A stretch of DNA of 64,000 nt from Brugia malayi (taxonomy: Eukaryota > Nematoda > Chromadorea > Rhabditida > Onchocercidae). Both the position numbers and the translations under genes were made by a program. This document shows positions 12,434 through 26,253 of the stretch, in pieces; the stretch's first letter is position 1; each line of letters begins with the position of its first letter. The DNA is taken from the NCBI RefSeq assembly GCF_000002995.4, contig NW_025062476.1, positions 2,227,001 to 2,291,000 on the forward strand, in the 5' to 3' direction. Below the pieces are notes generated by a model. The model did no database searches and was not told the DNA's origin. It was given only the letters and a program-made list of their open reading frames with translations.

Positions 12434-15416
12434 TTTGCATATTTTCCAATAGCTCTGTACATTATTCTCTAACAATCAATTTATTATGATTAAAAGAAAA
12501 AAAAAAAACATTGCAATTCTTAATTTTTGTTGATTGGATAATATTAATAATAATAATTGTAATAATAATAATTATTATAATAAATGATCTTAGTGAAATT
12601 AATTCGTTGTGAAAAATCATTAAATATATTTAAAATTTTAGTTTGCTTAATTCTTTTCGCATCATCCATAATCATTTAAAGAAGCAAAAACTATTTAGAT
12701 TTCATAATGTATTTATTATTTATTATCAAATCATAAAGAAAAAAATTTCCTAAAATATTTTTAATTTTCTTTATCATAAAAGTTATTTAAACTGAAAGAA
12801 ATACATCAATTTGAAATATAAATGCTATCGTTGAATTGCGACATTTTAAAAGTGACAACGAAATATCAAATTACTGGGATTTAAATTAATGTTAAATTTT
12901 ATTTGAAATAATTGTTTGGAGAGATGTAAAATTGAAGAGATTGTTATTTTAATAAGAGGACATTTGAACAATTATATAAATATTAAATTTTGTCTTTTCT
13001 GATAACATTTAGTATATTTGATAAGATAATGTTTAGCCCAATTATCCATCTGATATTATTTTTTCTAGTTAAATTAGTCTTAATTAATTTCAGACATTAA
13101 TTCTACTACATTAGTGTTATCGTAATATCTCGAAAAATGAATTTAAATTTTTAAACTTTCAATCTTTCTCGACAAGTTAGAAAAGTTGGAAAATGAATTT
13201 AAATTTTTAAACTTTCAAACCAAGTTTATTTAGGACATAAATACCGTCAATGATAATTGGTAGAAAATTTTGATATAACAATGCTTGGATATAACGATAA
13301 AATCAATGTAAACCGGTATAATCAAAAATAGTAATCCGTTCATTTTCAAAAAAAACTAAGCTTTTCTCATCTCTCAAATATCAACAAAAATAATTATGCA
13401 TTGTGCTAATTAAAATTTGAATTGAAATTGAAATCATGATTGGTCAATTTTGAAATCTAAAAGAAATATATAATTGAAAAAGTTTGAGCAAGTGGAAATA
13501 ATGAATTAACACCTTTTGTTGATTAATTTATTGATTGTAATCAAAACTTTTTTCAATTATCACATGTCCATAAATGCAATGTAATCAATTAATTAATTTT
13601 TAATCGAAATTGATATTTCATTTCTGTTAGCAAAAAAAAATATTTCGAAAAGACGAAATTTAATCTTTTGAAGGTAATTTACATGTTAAAAATAAATGGA
13701 AGTATTATTTTAGAAGAAGTAATTCATCTGAGAAAAACCTTTTAAAGTAGCCGCAAGTCTTGAATTATTTTTTCTTTGTTGTTTTTGTTGTTTTTGAAAT
13801 TCAAGTAAAATTTTATACTCTAAGTGAGTTCTTTTAACTAACCTTTAAAAGTTCTTTTAACCAGCATTTTTAAGATTGTAATTAGACATAGTTAAAACAA
13901 AGCGTAAAAATCAACAATAACAAAAATAAAATAATGCTATTATAATTTTGAATATATTTTTAATTTATGCATGTCATATATTTTTAATTGTTATCAAAAA
14001 TAACCTTAACATTATTTTTTTAATGTAACGAATTTGAAATTTGTAAAAAAAAATCATTCCTTAGAATTCATTTCAAAGATAATTATTGTTTTATGATTGA
14101 AAGTTTATTTTGATAAGAAGTAAACAAATAAACAGCTAAATCGGGTAGTATCAAAGGATTATTTTAAACATTCTAAAATCGATTTTTTTCTTTTATTCCC
14201 TACAAAATGTAAATTACAGTATTTTCAAAAAAATACTTTGACAATTAAAAGAAAGTACAGTTTATTAGTAATGAGCAACCTGTTCCAGTCATGCAGATGA
14301 CACAAAAGGACATTCATTTTAAGTTGACCTTTACATGATACTGTATTTTAATAATAACTCACTCACTCATTAATCTTGAATTATACACTGAAATTCAATA
14401 TTTTTCACATTAACATAAAATGGCTTTAATTTATTTACTTTTTTTTTTTGAGTTAGCGCTAAGTTTTAATTGTCTCTTCCGATTTATCAAAAAATTTTTA
14501 AATTGTCGCGTTGTGTCGCCTTCATTAAGCAAACAAAATGCATTTTTCGAATGACCAAATCATTTCGTTTTGTCAGTTCAATTTATTACGATTCAATTTT
14601 TTTTAATACTTTTGATGATAACTTCCTCACTTTAATGTTTTATCTATCATTTTTGTTTGTTTTCTGAATTAAATGCTTGAAGTTTATCAAAATGTATTTG
14701 AATATATTACTTTAAAAATTATTTTTTTATCTTTTAAATAAATAATAACAAGAATTAGCAGAGAAATTCGAAAATTATTTTTGGGTTCAGATGAATGATA
14801 AAATTGTTAGGAACGGCTGAAATGGCAACAACTGAAAAAACCAGTTTCAATTGGCACAATTAATGAGGATAATGATAATGATAATGATAGTGATAATGAT
14901 GTAAATGATTAAATGAAAGAACTCTCCGATTACAGATAAACCATGTTTGTAATATTGTTCAGTTAGTGATAGAAATGATGTATCGTTTATCAATTCTTGT
15001 AAATTTTTTTTTTTTTATCTTATCATTTTGATTCATTGAATTCTTAAAGCTTAAAATGATAATTTATGCTTGAAAATGTCTGAAAACAAATTAACTTTTT
15101 CTGTTTAAGTTTTAATTTTTTAACTTTTAAGTTGCCTTTTAATACCAATGAATTAAAATTCGATATGTAACTTTTTAGAGGAGAGAAATATTTAGCAAAA
15201 AGAATGGATTTAATTTGGAAAGAATTACTTGAGATTGAAAGTTAAGTTAGAAATGCCAAAAATTAATTTTTCTTTTTAACTGATTTTTTTTTTTTTTCAA
15301 ATTAATTCTGATCTTTTCATAATTTTGCTCAGCAAAATATTTATGAATCTTGAATAAAATAATACAAAGAAAATTGCGACAATCTTTAAAACAAAAAAAA
15401 CGGAAAAAACGGAAAA
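12434..15416. other. Intergenic stretch between WDR31 and TMEM144
   Basis: This holds the WDR31 3' end, with an AATAAA at 12579-12584, followed by about 2.8 kb of AT-rich DNA. The only coding-like piece is a short open frame at 14811-14912 that follows a splice-acceptor-like TTAG. No upstream exons could be joined to it. Confidence 0.6.
12579..12584 (+). terminator. Candidate WDR31 poly(A) signal
   Basis: A canonical AATAAA lies about 146 bases after the WDR31 stop codon, in otherwise non-coding DNA. Confidence 0.45.
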
Positions 15417-17985
15417 ATGAATGAAGCAATGATCGGATTCTTATCATGTATCATATCATGTATCGCTTTCGGTTTTATGTTTGTACCGTTGCGTAAATTT
15501 GACAGCAAAGATGGTAATTTTGTTTCTCTAATTTGAATAAAACTTTTAATTTATATATTTTATAATTCTTTAAGAAATCTCTAAGTGATATTTTAGTATC
15601 ATCAAAAAATATTTTTTTAAAAAAAAAAAAAAAAAAAGCTGTAAAATTACAGGTTTATATGTGCAATGGATACAGTGCGCTGTTGTATTCGTCCTCGGTT
15701 TTGTAATTAATATTGTGAGAGGCTTTCCGGCTTTCAATCCGATTGCTATGGTTGGTGGTTTCCTGTTTGCAACAGGTAAATAACATTTCATTTTTATAAT
15801 TATTACGAGAATTGACAGTTACCTTTTTTAAATGATAGAAAACAATTAGTTTTGATAGAATTTTTATCAGAGATTTGTTTGTTGATTATTGATATATTAT
15901 TAATAATCAACAAACATTTGAAGGAAGAAATGAAGATTAAAAGTTTGAAATGAAACATATTTTAAATTTCAAATAATTTATTTTTACTATTAAAGTTCAT
16001 GTATTTTAGGTAATATAGCATCGGTTCCGATCATTAATCATCTTGGCATCGGTGTTGCCATGTTGGTTTGGGGTTCCATACAGGTGTGAATTTCTGTGCA
16101 GGTAAAAAGAGAAGATTAATGCTGAACAGATTTTTATTTTTATACTTAAAAAATATTATCTTTTCTAATATCAGGTGTTAGTTGGCTGGGGAGTAGCACG
16201 ATTTGGCTTCTTTGGTACACAACCGCAATTAGTTTACAATAATGTAATGAATATTGTTGGATTACTCTTCGTTTTGTTCAGGTATCACTTGTTTAGATAA
16301 ATAGTAAATTAGTCGAGTGATGCTAAACAATTTCAGTAATAATTTAACCTTTCTAATTGTTAATCACAAATTTTCAATAAAATGACAAGGCGAGATAAAT
16401 CTTTTAAATTATCAAACAATTAGAAAAAAAAAAAAAAAAATTAATGAATGCAATAATAAATTCGAAAAAGTTTAATCTAAAATGAAAATGAGAAAAAGTT
16501 TAAAAAATTTTTCAAAATATATGATGATGAAATATTGATGCAAATTATAGTGGTTTCATGTTTATTTTCGTGAAACATAAGAATCAAGATGAATATCCTG
16601 TTACAAAAAATGACACAATTTCGATGCAGCAAATAGGAGACAATTCCGCAGCGCAAAATAACAATGCTTATAAGCTAAAATTTCATATAACAAAGAAAAA
16701 AATTGGGTAAATTTTAATGTAATCATAGCAAAAATTAAGATTATCGTTATCAGTTTATCATTATTTTCATTCTATTCTCTATTCATTAACTCATTTGCAT
16801 TTCTTTTCAATGTTTTTTTTTTTTTTTTATTATTTTTATTATTCACAAGTAATAATCATTTTCATTTCTGTCATACTTCATACAATCTTATCAATTTGAA
16901 GATGATATCATTGATTGCTAATAATATCACAACACATCAATTGTGTCACATGTCCTGTTTACTGTCTGTTCTGATGACAAATTTAATTTTTCTAAATTCT
17001 ACGATATCTTTAGTCTCGCAAGATCATTTCTAGCAATTTCTAGTCATGCATAAATTTACAGATGTCTTGGGCTATCCGTACTTTTGGGTATCCTTCATGG
17101 CTTAATGATGACTCCTATCGCATATATTCAAGATAATGACTCAAATGCATCGCCCGATGGTATTTTATTCTATTTCCATTAATTGATGATGGTTAACAAA
17201 GGTTAGAATTCAATTTGGTTTTTCTTAATTTCAGTCCTGGACTATGTTTTCCCACATTTTTGTGCAATATTTTTCTCCTCAACTGTATATTTCATTGCTT
17301 ATTGTGTATGGATGCGAGATCGAATACATGCTCCAGCAGAATTGGTAATATTTTTATTAGATTTTAGTTTGTTGGTCAGTTAAATTTGTATTCTCCACTG
17401 AAGGAATACTGCTGTCCAAGGAATGATAAAGATAATTTTAAAATTAAACCACATTTTAATTACTTTTTGCTTCTTCATAAAAAAAGTTTCCGAGTATTTA
17501 GATTTTACCCTCAGCTACTTATGGAATATTATGGTGTACTGGTATGATACTTTGGTTCATCTCAAATCATTTGTTATCGCAAACTGTTAGCTTCCCAATC
17601 ACTACGCGCGTTTGTTTCATTTTATTTCATTCGATATCATAGAATGCACAAGCAATGATTATTGGAAGAATATAGAATTATTATTAATCACTCATATGCT
17701 TCAGTTACCGTCAACAATTGGAGTTCTACTGGATGTGGTGTTTTTTAAAGATATCAAGGTGAGCTACTCCTTTAGAAATCTCCAGCAGAATTTGATATGA
17801 TTGAAAATGCTCTCAAACTGATTACAATTAGGTATAGAATTAAAGAGAGTGAAATTATCGATAACCATTACTTTTTCCAGGGCAAGAAAAATTTGACGAT
17901 CGCATTTTCAGCGGTTACCATTGGTTTGATCGGTGTACTACTAATTGCATTTTCAAATCAGCGCATTATAAATTTTGGAAAGTAA
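15417..17985 (+). CDS. tmem144: TMEM144-like multi-pass membrane protein
   Basis: A 343-residue membrane protein in ten exons: 15417-15513, 15653-15775, 16010-16083, 16175-16281, 16551-16706, 17062-17159, 17235-17344, 17502-17609, 17705-17758, 17881-17985. Intron phases agree throughout. It has about ten hydrophobic helices and a short charged loop in the middle (exon 5, rich in Q, N and K). Landmarks shared with vertebrate TMEM144 (345 residues) include GFMFVPLRKF near the N-terminus, the conserved RGFPAFNPIAMVGG stretch, and the VSFPI and VFFKDIKG motifs near the end. The family belongs to the drug/metabolite transporter superfamily; a sugar-related substrate has been proposed but is not shown here. 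The gene is convergent with CDK11. Identity is confident; transport function is inference. Confidence 0.9.
15877..15915. repeat. Perfect 14-bp inverted repeat in TMEM144 intron 2
   Basis: Arms 15877-15890 (GTTTGTTGATTATT) and 15902-15915 are perfect reverse complements around an 11-base AT loop. This would form a stable hairpin in RNA or DNA. It may be a small palindromic element or chance. Confidence 0.7.
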
Positions 17986-19518
17986 AGAAAACTAAAAGCG
18001 TAAAATTTTATGCTTTATGCATATGAAAATGTATTTAACCATCGTGTGAAAAGTAGCTGGATAAAGAAATTGATTGCTCTCAAAATTCATGGACGAAATA
18101 TTATGGTTGTCATTTCATGTACTTCAAAATCCCGTTATAAACTTTGAAAATCCTAAACCAATTAGATAGTATAACCAGAAAAATCTCCCAGAATTCCCAG
18201 GAAACTTAGCTAAATCACTTACTTGTTTCAAATTGTTGAAATGATACTAATATAGAACCAAGAAGGACGAAGGAATGCCAAAAACGCACACAACTTTGGT
18301 AAGAATCTTATTCGATTTAGCATTTTTTTCGAAACCCTGGAGCAGAATATATATTTCTTCGAGAGTTGGAGCAGAATGTAAAACGACAGATTAGTATCTT
18401 TTCCCGGTATTAAATAAACACTCACGAAGCAAGTATATAATAGTTATTCTGGAAAACAAAGCAGAAATATGTCCGAAATATTAGCTGATTCGTTGAAACT
18501 TCCCGTTTTCTAGTTGTTCCTGATAAATATAGAATGTACTGCCCCCCCTGAACAACAGCAAAGTCACAGAAATAGCAGTATGTAGGCTTGCAGTGAAGGA
18601 AACAGAAAAAAAACAAAAACAAAAAAAATATTATTCTTTCAAATGTGACCAAGAGATCAAAATTCTAACTTTTCTAGTATTATTTGCTACTTTCATTAAA
18701 TCATTGAATGCGTAAATTATAAATGAAATGTGGAAGAATCATGTAAATTTTTTAAATAATATGAAGAAGACTAGATCTATTTGTCAATGAACGGATCTAT
18801 TTTGATTGAGAGGGTATTTCCCACCCTTGCTTTTTAAAGTATCGGGATCTCGTATTTTGGAAATTAAGGCAATCAGTCAGTCAGTCAGTCACTTCCTTCT
18901 TATCTTCTCCACAATTTACTAATGCTTCAAATAGTTAAAGCACAGGAACGTGTTATGACAAAACTTATTGTAGCTTGATATATGAAAAAACAGGTGATTA
19001 ATTTAAACAATAAAAAGACTAAGATACAATGTGATAAGCTCAATTATGAGATCAATCATTTAATGGTAACAAGTGATAAAGAGTTTCCGTGATATAATGG
19101 GTGAAAAATTTTTTAATAATCTAAATGACTGTAATTCACAACCAACTTTTTTTTTTTTAATAAAGTTCAATTAAATTGTTAGCAAAGAATTGAGTCTTTT
19201 AATGTTCGTAAATCAACCAGACTACAAAGTTCAATAAAATAATAAATATATTTCCAGATCGCAACTGAAAAAAAAAAAAAAAAAAAAAAAAGGTTAACTA
19301 GTGCAAAAATTGTGCATCTAATACTAAAATTTCTCAACAAATGGTTTGCGTATATGAGCATTTACTGTTAGCATATTTTATTCATAGCTTAAACGGCTGT
19401 AAAAGAAGGAACAATGTCCCACAATATTTATGAAGGACTTTTACAGACTAATGCAATTTTTCATATCAATTGGAAATCTTTGTACACGAAGGAATATTGT
19501 GAACCAACAACCATTATA
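17986..19518. other. Convergent intergenic region, TMEM144 and CDK11 3' ends
   Basis: No coding exon is seen. The region carries 3' ends of both flanking genes, a short CAGT tetranucleotide run near 18873-18893 and long A/T runs. A TTTATT (AATAAA on the - strand) at 19377-19382 lies about 140 bases past the CDK11 stop. Confidence 0.6.
19377..19382 (-). terminator. Candidate CDK11 poly(A) signal
   Basis: AATAAA on the - strand, about 137 bases downstream of the CDK11 stop codon. Confidence 0.5.
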
Positions 19519-22500
19519 TTATTTGCTGAACTTTGGTGCTACATCAAATTTTAACGCGAAGCTTGTTGATGCTTCTTTTTTCGGCTCTACTTTCAGTTCT
19601 TTATATAACTTGGCATTTTGTATCTGAAAATCAGTTGGAAATTTATATAAATTTATATACTTAAAGAAAAAAATGCTGTTTAATATCTGTGGAAATTAAT
19701 TCACCATTCATTGTTCCAAAATTATATATATATTAGCAATATATAAATTTACCTAATTTAACATATGAGTTGTAGGATCGAGACAATAAACCAAATGTAA
19801 TATAATGTAACATTTTGCAAAGAACTTCTTCTTTTAGCACTAACTTCTTTAGATGAAGAAGGTTTTGTTATTGGCGTCTTCACGACCGATTTACCCAATT
19901 CACTTTTTGCTGGCCATGTTGGAAACATTTCTGGAGGTGTAGGTGGCGGATAACGCTCAAACCAATCATGAACCAAAGCTTCATGAGCAGAAATTCGTTT
20001 AGCTGGATTATAAGTTAGTAATCTGAAGTAAAAAACTTTTTTTCTCTTTTAAAATGATCTTTCATTTTGCACCAAATTTCAGAATATTATCCAGAAGATC
20101 TAAGAAAACAATGGAGAGACTCAAATGTTAAGAAAATATACTCTTTAATAAATTCTAATCCTCTTTCATCGATCAGACTAGTCGAGAATTTTTTCTCTAA
20201 TTCTCCTGCATCATGATGTTCAAAAGTAGTTTTCCTTGGTCCTGGTAAACTGCTATAACCAGGCCAGATATTATCATCCGGAGTTCCCAGATCCTGCATT
20301 TTGTATTAGATGATTATTTGTTGACAGTAAACAACATAATAGCCGTTTTATTCCAGCATTCCACTTCATAATTAATCTCTATAAGCTGCAATCTTTCTGG
20401 CAATATATTTTACCAGTGATAGTAACAGGATGTTAAATTTCGTTGAATTAAATTGACAGTATGTTGAATAACAAAAAAACAATATGTTGAATTTCTATTA
20501 TCAGATTTCAACATTTCAAAACGAATAGCAATGAGGAACATACTTATTTACCTTAAGATGAAAGTGTCTGAAGCACAAATTTAGGACTAGCTCGTATCAT
20601 ATCATATTATCTAGCAAAGAGATATGTGAAAACCAACTTACAGTAAATATTTTGTTGATCTGATCCATTTCACCCTTTCCAGGAAACAACGGTTTTAATT
20701 TAATGAATTCAGCAAAAATACAACCGCAAGACCACATATCGACAGCTGTTGAGTACTCCTGCAAATAATTCATTAAATAGACGATGCAACCTGCTGATAG
20801 GAAAAATCGATCAGAAAAGAGAATACAAGTTGCCAAGCAAAAAATGGATTAGAAAAGATCTACCTTAACACCCAAGAGTAATTCAGGAGCTCTATACCAT
20901 AGTGTGACAACAATAGGTGTGTATGGTTTCAGAGGATCTCCAAATTCTCGTGATAAGCCAAAATCGCCAATCTAAACGATACAAATAACAAAGAGAACGA
21001 GATTTTGGAATTTCGAACAGAAATTTAAAACTTTATAAGAACATAGTGCAAGGATGAACTTCCTGAAGAAATACCTTTAAAATTCCTTTATGTGACAAAA
21101 GAAGGTTTGATGTTTTTAAATCTCGATGCAAAATCCACTCATCATGCATGTGGGCTACACCAGAAAGCAGCTGATGAAGTAAAGTCTTTACTTCTCCTAC
21201 AAAATTCAAGTCTAGAATGAGTAGTGGGTTGTAAAAAAGACAAAATAACTGCTCCGAAAAGTGTGTGGACTACTCAGAGCTATCATTTGATACGGTTAAA
21301 AATCAAATGAATTAAATACTGCACTAGCAAAAGTGACATGTAGTTAATTGCTTAATGTATGGTTAATCCAGATTTAATTAACGGAAAAATGCTTTTTAAA
21401 TTTACTGTCTACTATTGTCTACTGATTCTCTAAATCTCAAAAAAAAAGAAAAAAGTAGAAATGATGCTTTCAAGAAACTTACCCGTCCTGAAACGCTTCC
21501 CACGCGAATGCATAGTGTCCATGAGGCTTTTCATATCATGTTCAACATATTCCATGACCAAATAAATTTTATCCATATTTGAACCAATTACTATTTCCTG
21601 TAACAACAAAAATATGACGAGTTTGAAATCACACACATGTACAAAAAGTTTAAAAGGTTAATACTAAGGTTAACTTACTCGAACATTGACAATATTTGGA
21701 TGATTGCCTGCTTTCAGAAGCATATTAATTTCACGAAGCGATGTGATTGGGAAGCCTTCCTTTTCTTTTTCCATCTTTAAACGTTTTAGTGCAACTATTT
21801 CATCTAAACATGGAGAATGAAAAAAGTTATAGATTGAAAAAAATTTGTGCAATAAGAAATCTGGAAATCAAAAATATAAAACTACCAAAAAATATTAGTT
21901 TCAACCTGTTTTTTTCTCCTTAGCACGATAAACAACACCAAAAGTTCCCTCCTCAATGCGATTCAAACATTCAAATTCAGCAACATTTCGACACCCACTA
22001 ATACCAGGATAATAAATGGGCAGCTTAGCTATTAGTCTCTTTTGCTGTTCGTCTTCAAGTCTAAAATATACTATTATGTATTATGTATAGTAAAATATAC
22101 TACGTATTAAACTATTAGTTTTTCAAGAATGGAAAAACATGAAAAAAATCTATTGCGCAAATTGTTTAAATGCATAGAAACGCGTTACCTAGCCCGTGTT
22201 TCAGGAGATAAACTAGCCATCCGTTCCTCATCAAGGTCGAGCAAATCTATGCTATCCTCATCCAAATCGCGCAAAATTACATCACTTTCCGCATCTAAAC
22301 AGCTGTTTGTAAAAAGCATGTTTGCGATTGTAGAAGATTGTGTTTTCTGACTTTTATAATGAGTAATATTTTATGCCAAGCACACAAACTAAAATACCTG
22401 AAGCACTATCTACAACCATTTCTATCTTGTCTTTTGCATCAGAAAGTTTGGTTTCATTTTTTTCTTCCTGTTCATCTTCTGGATCACTATCAAACTTCGA

Positions 22501-25100
22501 GTACTTTGATGGACCCATTGGCGTAGCTAAAAAATAAAAGTGAAACTCAAATAACATTTTGTGTTCCAATAAAAAAAAAAAAAAAAAAAAAAAAAACAAA
22601 AAATTTGATTCAGTTGAAAAACTGAATTTTCACACTGGAAAAAACCTTTTTGTGAAATCGATGGTTGTTCTTCGTGCATTTCATCTGAACTAATCGCTTG
22701 ATCAAATTTATTATTGTGTCCTTCAGCATGCACATCAGGCACTGTTTTTTCTGCATTATCACTGACGCTTGTTACCTCTAAATAATAACCTGATATTAAG
22801 CGAGACGTTCAGACTCTGCAAATTCTAACAGATTTGGAACTTCAAAAATCTAAAATGTTCAAGAAAACACAAACCCATTCCGGTGCCATCAGCTTTTTCT
22901 ATATGCAGTTTCTTTGATGGTAATTCTGATTCTAGAGTAGCACCAGCCCGTTTAGGACTTGTGTTAGCTTCACGTTTACGTGGAGATCGGCTGAAAACGA
23001 CATATGCAATCATAAAATGCATTTGACTGTTTTCATTTAAGAGAAGTTCAGACGTTTTAAGTTAGCACAATAATATAAAAAATCATTCCTTAAAGCTGCA
23101 ACTTAAATACTAGTTAGTATACTAGATGAACATTTGAACAAATCATCAAACCTTTCGTCATTTAGACGAACTTTTTTTACTTTTTTTTTCTGCTTCTCCT
23201 TTCATTTCATGCTTCCTTGTACAAAACACTTAGAAAATTCAAACCGACATTTTTTTGAAGTAATCGAGTTTCGCTGACTGTAAAAACTTGCAATCATAAT
23301 TGTCAAAAAGAAATGAAGAGAAGAATTTAAAAAAACCTTTTGTTTGCATCTTTTGCATGAAAATCATTTCGCGATCGTTCTATTTTGGATTCACTGTGAT
23401 TTTCACGTTCTTTGTAAGACATTTTCATGGATGAAGGTTTCTGTATTGATTTTGAGTCAGGTAAAACTACACGTCCAGCAAGCCGTGACTCATGTTCTCG
23501 CGGCTGTTGATGTTTGCCAGAGACGTGACGTTTATGAGACTGAAATAGTGAATTTGAAAAATATATACCTCGAACAATGAGCGGTCGGTCATAAAAACAA
23601 GAAAGATTACCTCACGAGAATCATAATCTCTGCTGGCATAATCTCCATGCGCATGCTTATCATGTTTCCGTTCCTTGTGCCAATGTTTTTCATCCCTTGT
23701 TTTTTCCTGCTTTTTAATCTTATCACCAGATGCTCCACGTTCCCGTTCCCTATATTCATGAGGGCGGGCGGAATGACTGCGCTGTTTTACAACCTGTAAG
23801 GAGATATAAACAGAAAAAAAAAATACAGGAAAAACAATATACAGTATAAAAATAAATTATAATATAGGACTATGTACCCAAAAAAAAACAAATAATAAAT
23901 TCAATACTTAGTTCAGATGAGGAGCATATGTTAATATACAACATGAGTTGCTTATCAATTATAAGATTTAGTGAAAAAAAAAAAAAGAAAACAATTATAA
24001 CAGATTCTTTAAGAAAAAAACCTACCGTTCACCAACGCAAAAAAAAAAAAAAAAAAATAAAAAATAAAGATAAAATAAAGAGAGCATGCAGATTATTTGG
24101 AGAATAAGAAGTGAAGAAGAAAAAAAAATAATACATGTTTTAAGACTAAGATTAATAAATTCAAGCAAAAACTGAAGACTATTGTATTATGCAACATTTG
24201 CTATCACATATGCTGTAACATACCGATTCTTTGGGCTGAATAGAAAACATCTCTTCATCATCACTTGAGCCATTTATATTAGACGTTAGTTTGGATGACT
24301 TTTTCGTTTTAGGAGATATTGAACGTATTTTTGATTTTAATTTCTTATCGACATTGGTGATTGTAACGGAAACCGATGATGTACTACCATGTTCCACTTC
24401 GATGACTTCACGCTTCAACACTGAAGAACTGCTTAGCACATTACGCCTTTCCAACAGCTTTTGGCGCAATCGAGCTTCTTCGCCTTCTGGAAGAGAATTC
24501 AGAGAAGGCGGTTTCTACAGATGAAGTTTCTAGACAGGTTTCAATGGATAAATCAGATACGAAGACATATTACGCAGCATTATATATAATGCTACGCAAT
24601 ATATGCTAGTTTCGCAGTGAGTTTTAGACATGCTGTCATAGGAATGAACAGAAGTGAGTAGCAAAATTTTGCTTTAATAAACTGATGATAGTAAACTAAC
24701 CAACATCACTCGATGAGGTTGATGAATGTTCCTGATGTCCTTTTTCTACTTCTATATTATGATCATTCGGATCCAAATTATTACAAGAAACAGGTTGTCG
24801 CTCAAGAGAAGTGCTACCTTCTAAAAATATGTGTAACATTGAACACTATTTAATCCAATGTTTATATTATTTACCTCTAGACTACAATTCTTGTCGCATT
24901 CAAACTTCACCAAAAAAACTTCACAGAGAGACATTTTATGAGGTAAAATGCATCCGCACAACCAAACAGCAAAACAACAACCTGAACTTCATTTGCATAT
25001 GCATATAAAATGACTAACCTGAGCTCTTCCTATCATCATCGATAACACCTTCCTCTTTATCAGTGTCTGTATATTGTCCATCGTCTGACGGTGAATTCAT
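19519..25100 (-). CDS. cdk-11: Cyclin-dependent kinase 11 (PITSLRE kinase)
   Basis: An 836-residue kinase in eighteen exons read right to left: 25100-25019, 24820-24701, 24486-24224, 23793-23611, 23539-23337, 22990-22875, 22777-22646, 22526-22398, 22294-22189, 22060-21906, 21803-21679, 21597-21483, 21196-21075, 20971-20864, 20758-20642, 20293-20142, 20022-19845, 19623-19519. The first ~440 residues are charged and RS/RE/KH-rich, as expected for a splicing-associated nuclear protein. The kinase domain follows: glycine loop IEEGTFG (480-486), the signature PITSLRE helix (515-521), HRDLK (600-604) and DFG (620-622), then [14 protein letters not shown]. The tail FPTWPAKSE and the last exon ending FALKF plus eight residues match the family's conserved C-terminus. 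CDK11 pairs with cyclin L and acts in transcription and pre-mRNA splicing. The T-loop reads DFGLSR rather than DFGLAR. The exon 3 acceptor and the weak exon 17 donor were chosen to keep the frame. Confidence 0.94.
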
Positions 25101-26253
25101 TTCTCCCTGAAATTGCGTGAGTTACATGACTGATAATTTTGAGATTCAGGCAGTGCGGATATTCCACTGCTAGACATTAATCATTAACTTGAAATATTTG
25201 TTGAAGTACTTAAAGCATGATTTGTAATAATAACTCTTTGTAAAAACTCCCTGTACACCACCTCTTTCAACCAAACCTTCCAAATACCGAAGACTTCGCA
25301 AAATCTAAAAGTTCAACAGTCTTTTCTCCAACACTCAGAAAATGAAATGAAAAAACCGTGATGCGTAACTTTGACTGTATCGCGACGAAAATATTTATTG
25401 GTTGCCTTTTCCTTAGATTATACTCCAACACTAAGTCTTAATTAATACGCTCTTAATGACATTCATGGTGAATTTATTTTTGTTTCATTTTAATAAATGT
25501 TATACTCTCATACATTGTGGACAAATAAATTGCCAGCAAATTGCTACCATTTAATATACACTTGTTGGTGAGCACTAAAGATGCAAAGAGGTGATAAGAT
25601 CTCATATGATATGGAAGTATAGTTTTAACTTAACTTAGTACTTATCATTTAGCACTGTTTTGCTTGCTGCACATATTTTACAACATTTTCTTTTAAGATA
25701 GAAAGTATTATAGCATTAATAAGAAAACCTTCTGTCTTACAAAAAAAAAAAAAAGCTTCCAATCTTTTAAAATGAAATTAAAACCAATGATATCATAATG
25801 TTCGGTGTAGGGAAGCCTTCAGGCTTATTTCGGTTTTCAAAGTGACCAAATTTTGTGGTGCAGTATTGGTCATTGTCGCTCAACGAAACGTCTGCTGTAG
25901 TTTGTTGTCATGGTTTTGCAATTGCACCTAGGGTGGTTGGTTGTAGTGGGTTTGTGAGGGGTGGGGGGGGGGGGGGCAGGGAGAGAGGGAGGGGGAGGAG
26001 GGGAGGATGTGATTACAGTAGAGGACACTTTCTGTGTGGGAGTATGAGTTGACAGCATCGTGTTGACAAATCTGAACCAGTTTAGCGAATAGCTTTGTTT
26101 AACATCAATTTCGCCTATAGCTAATAGTTTATTTTCTAAATTACTCTTAGCATGTATTCATTCAATACGTATATCATTTGATTCTCTTATTATGTTACTA
26201 TTTTGTGTCGTATATTTTGTTTTTCTCAGGATCATTTGTGAGAATTGATTGAC
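25101..26253. promoter_or_regulatory. Divergent CDK11/tdp-1 promoter region
   Basis: The two genes are transcribed away from each other from this 1.15-kb interval, so it should hold both promoters. Splice-acceptor-like TTTCAG sits just before the CDK11 start codon (on the - strand) and CTCAG lies about 24 bases before the tdp-1 start. Both would fit spliced-leader addition or a 5' UTR intron. A G-rich island at 25957-26007 is the main internal feature. Confidence 0.5.
25957..26007 (+). promoter_or_regulatory. G-rich tract with G-quadruplex potential
   Basis: A nearly pure purine tract on the + strand with a 14-base G run, flanked by GGGG, GGG, GGGAGGGGG and GGGGAGG blocks. It easily meets a four-times-G3 pattern. 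It is exceptional in this AT-rich window and sits in the divergent promoter interval. Regulatory function is inferred from position only. Confidence 0.55.

Noticed and set aside
25855..26058. Glycine/arginine-rich and proline-rich open frames on both strands
   Set aside because: They are produced by the low-complexity G-rich tract in the promoter interval and have no flanking exon support.
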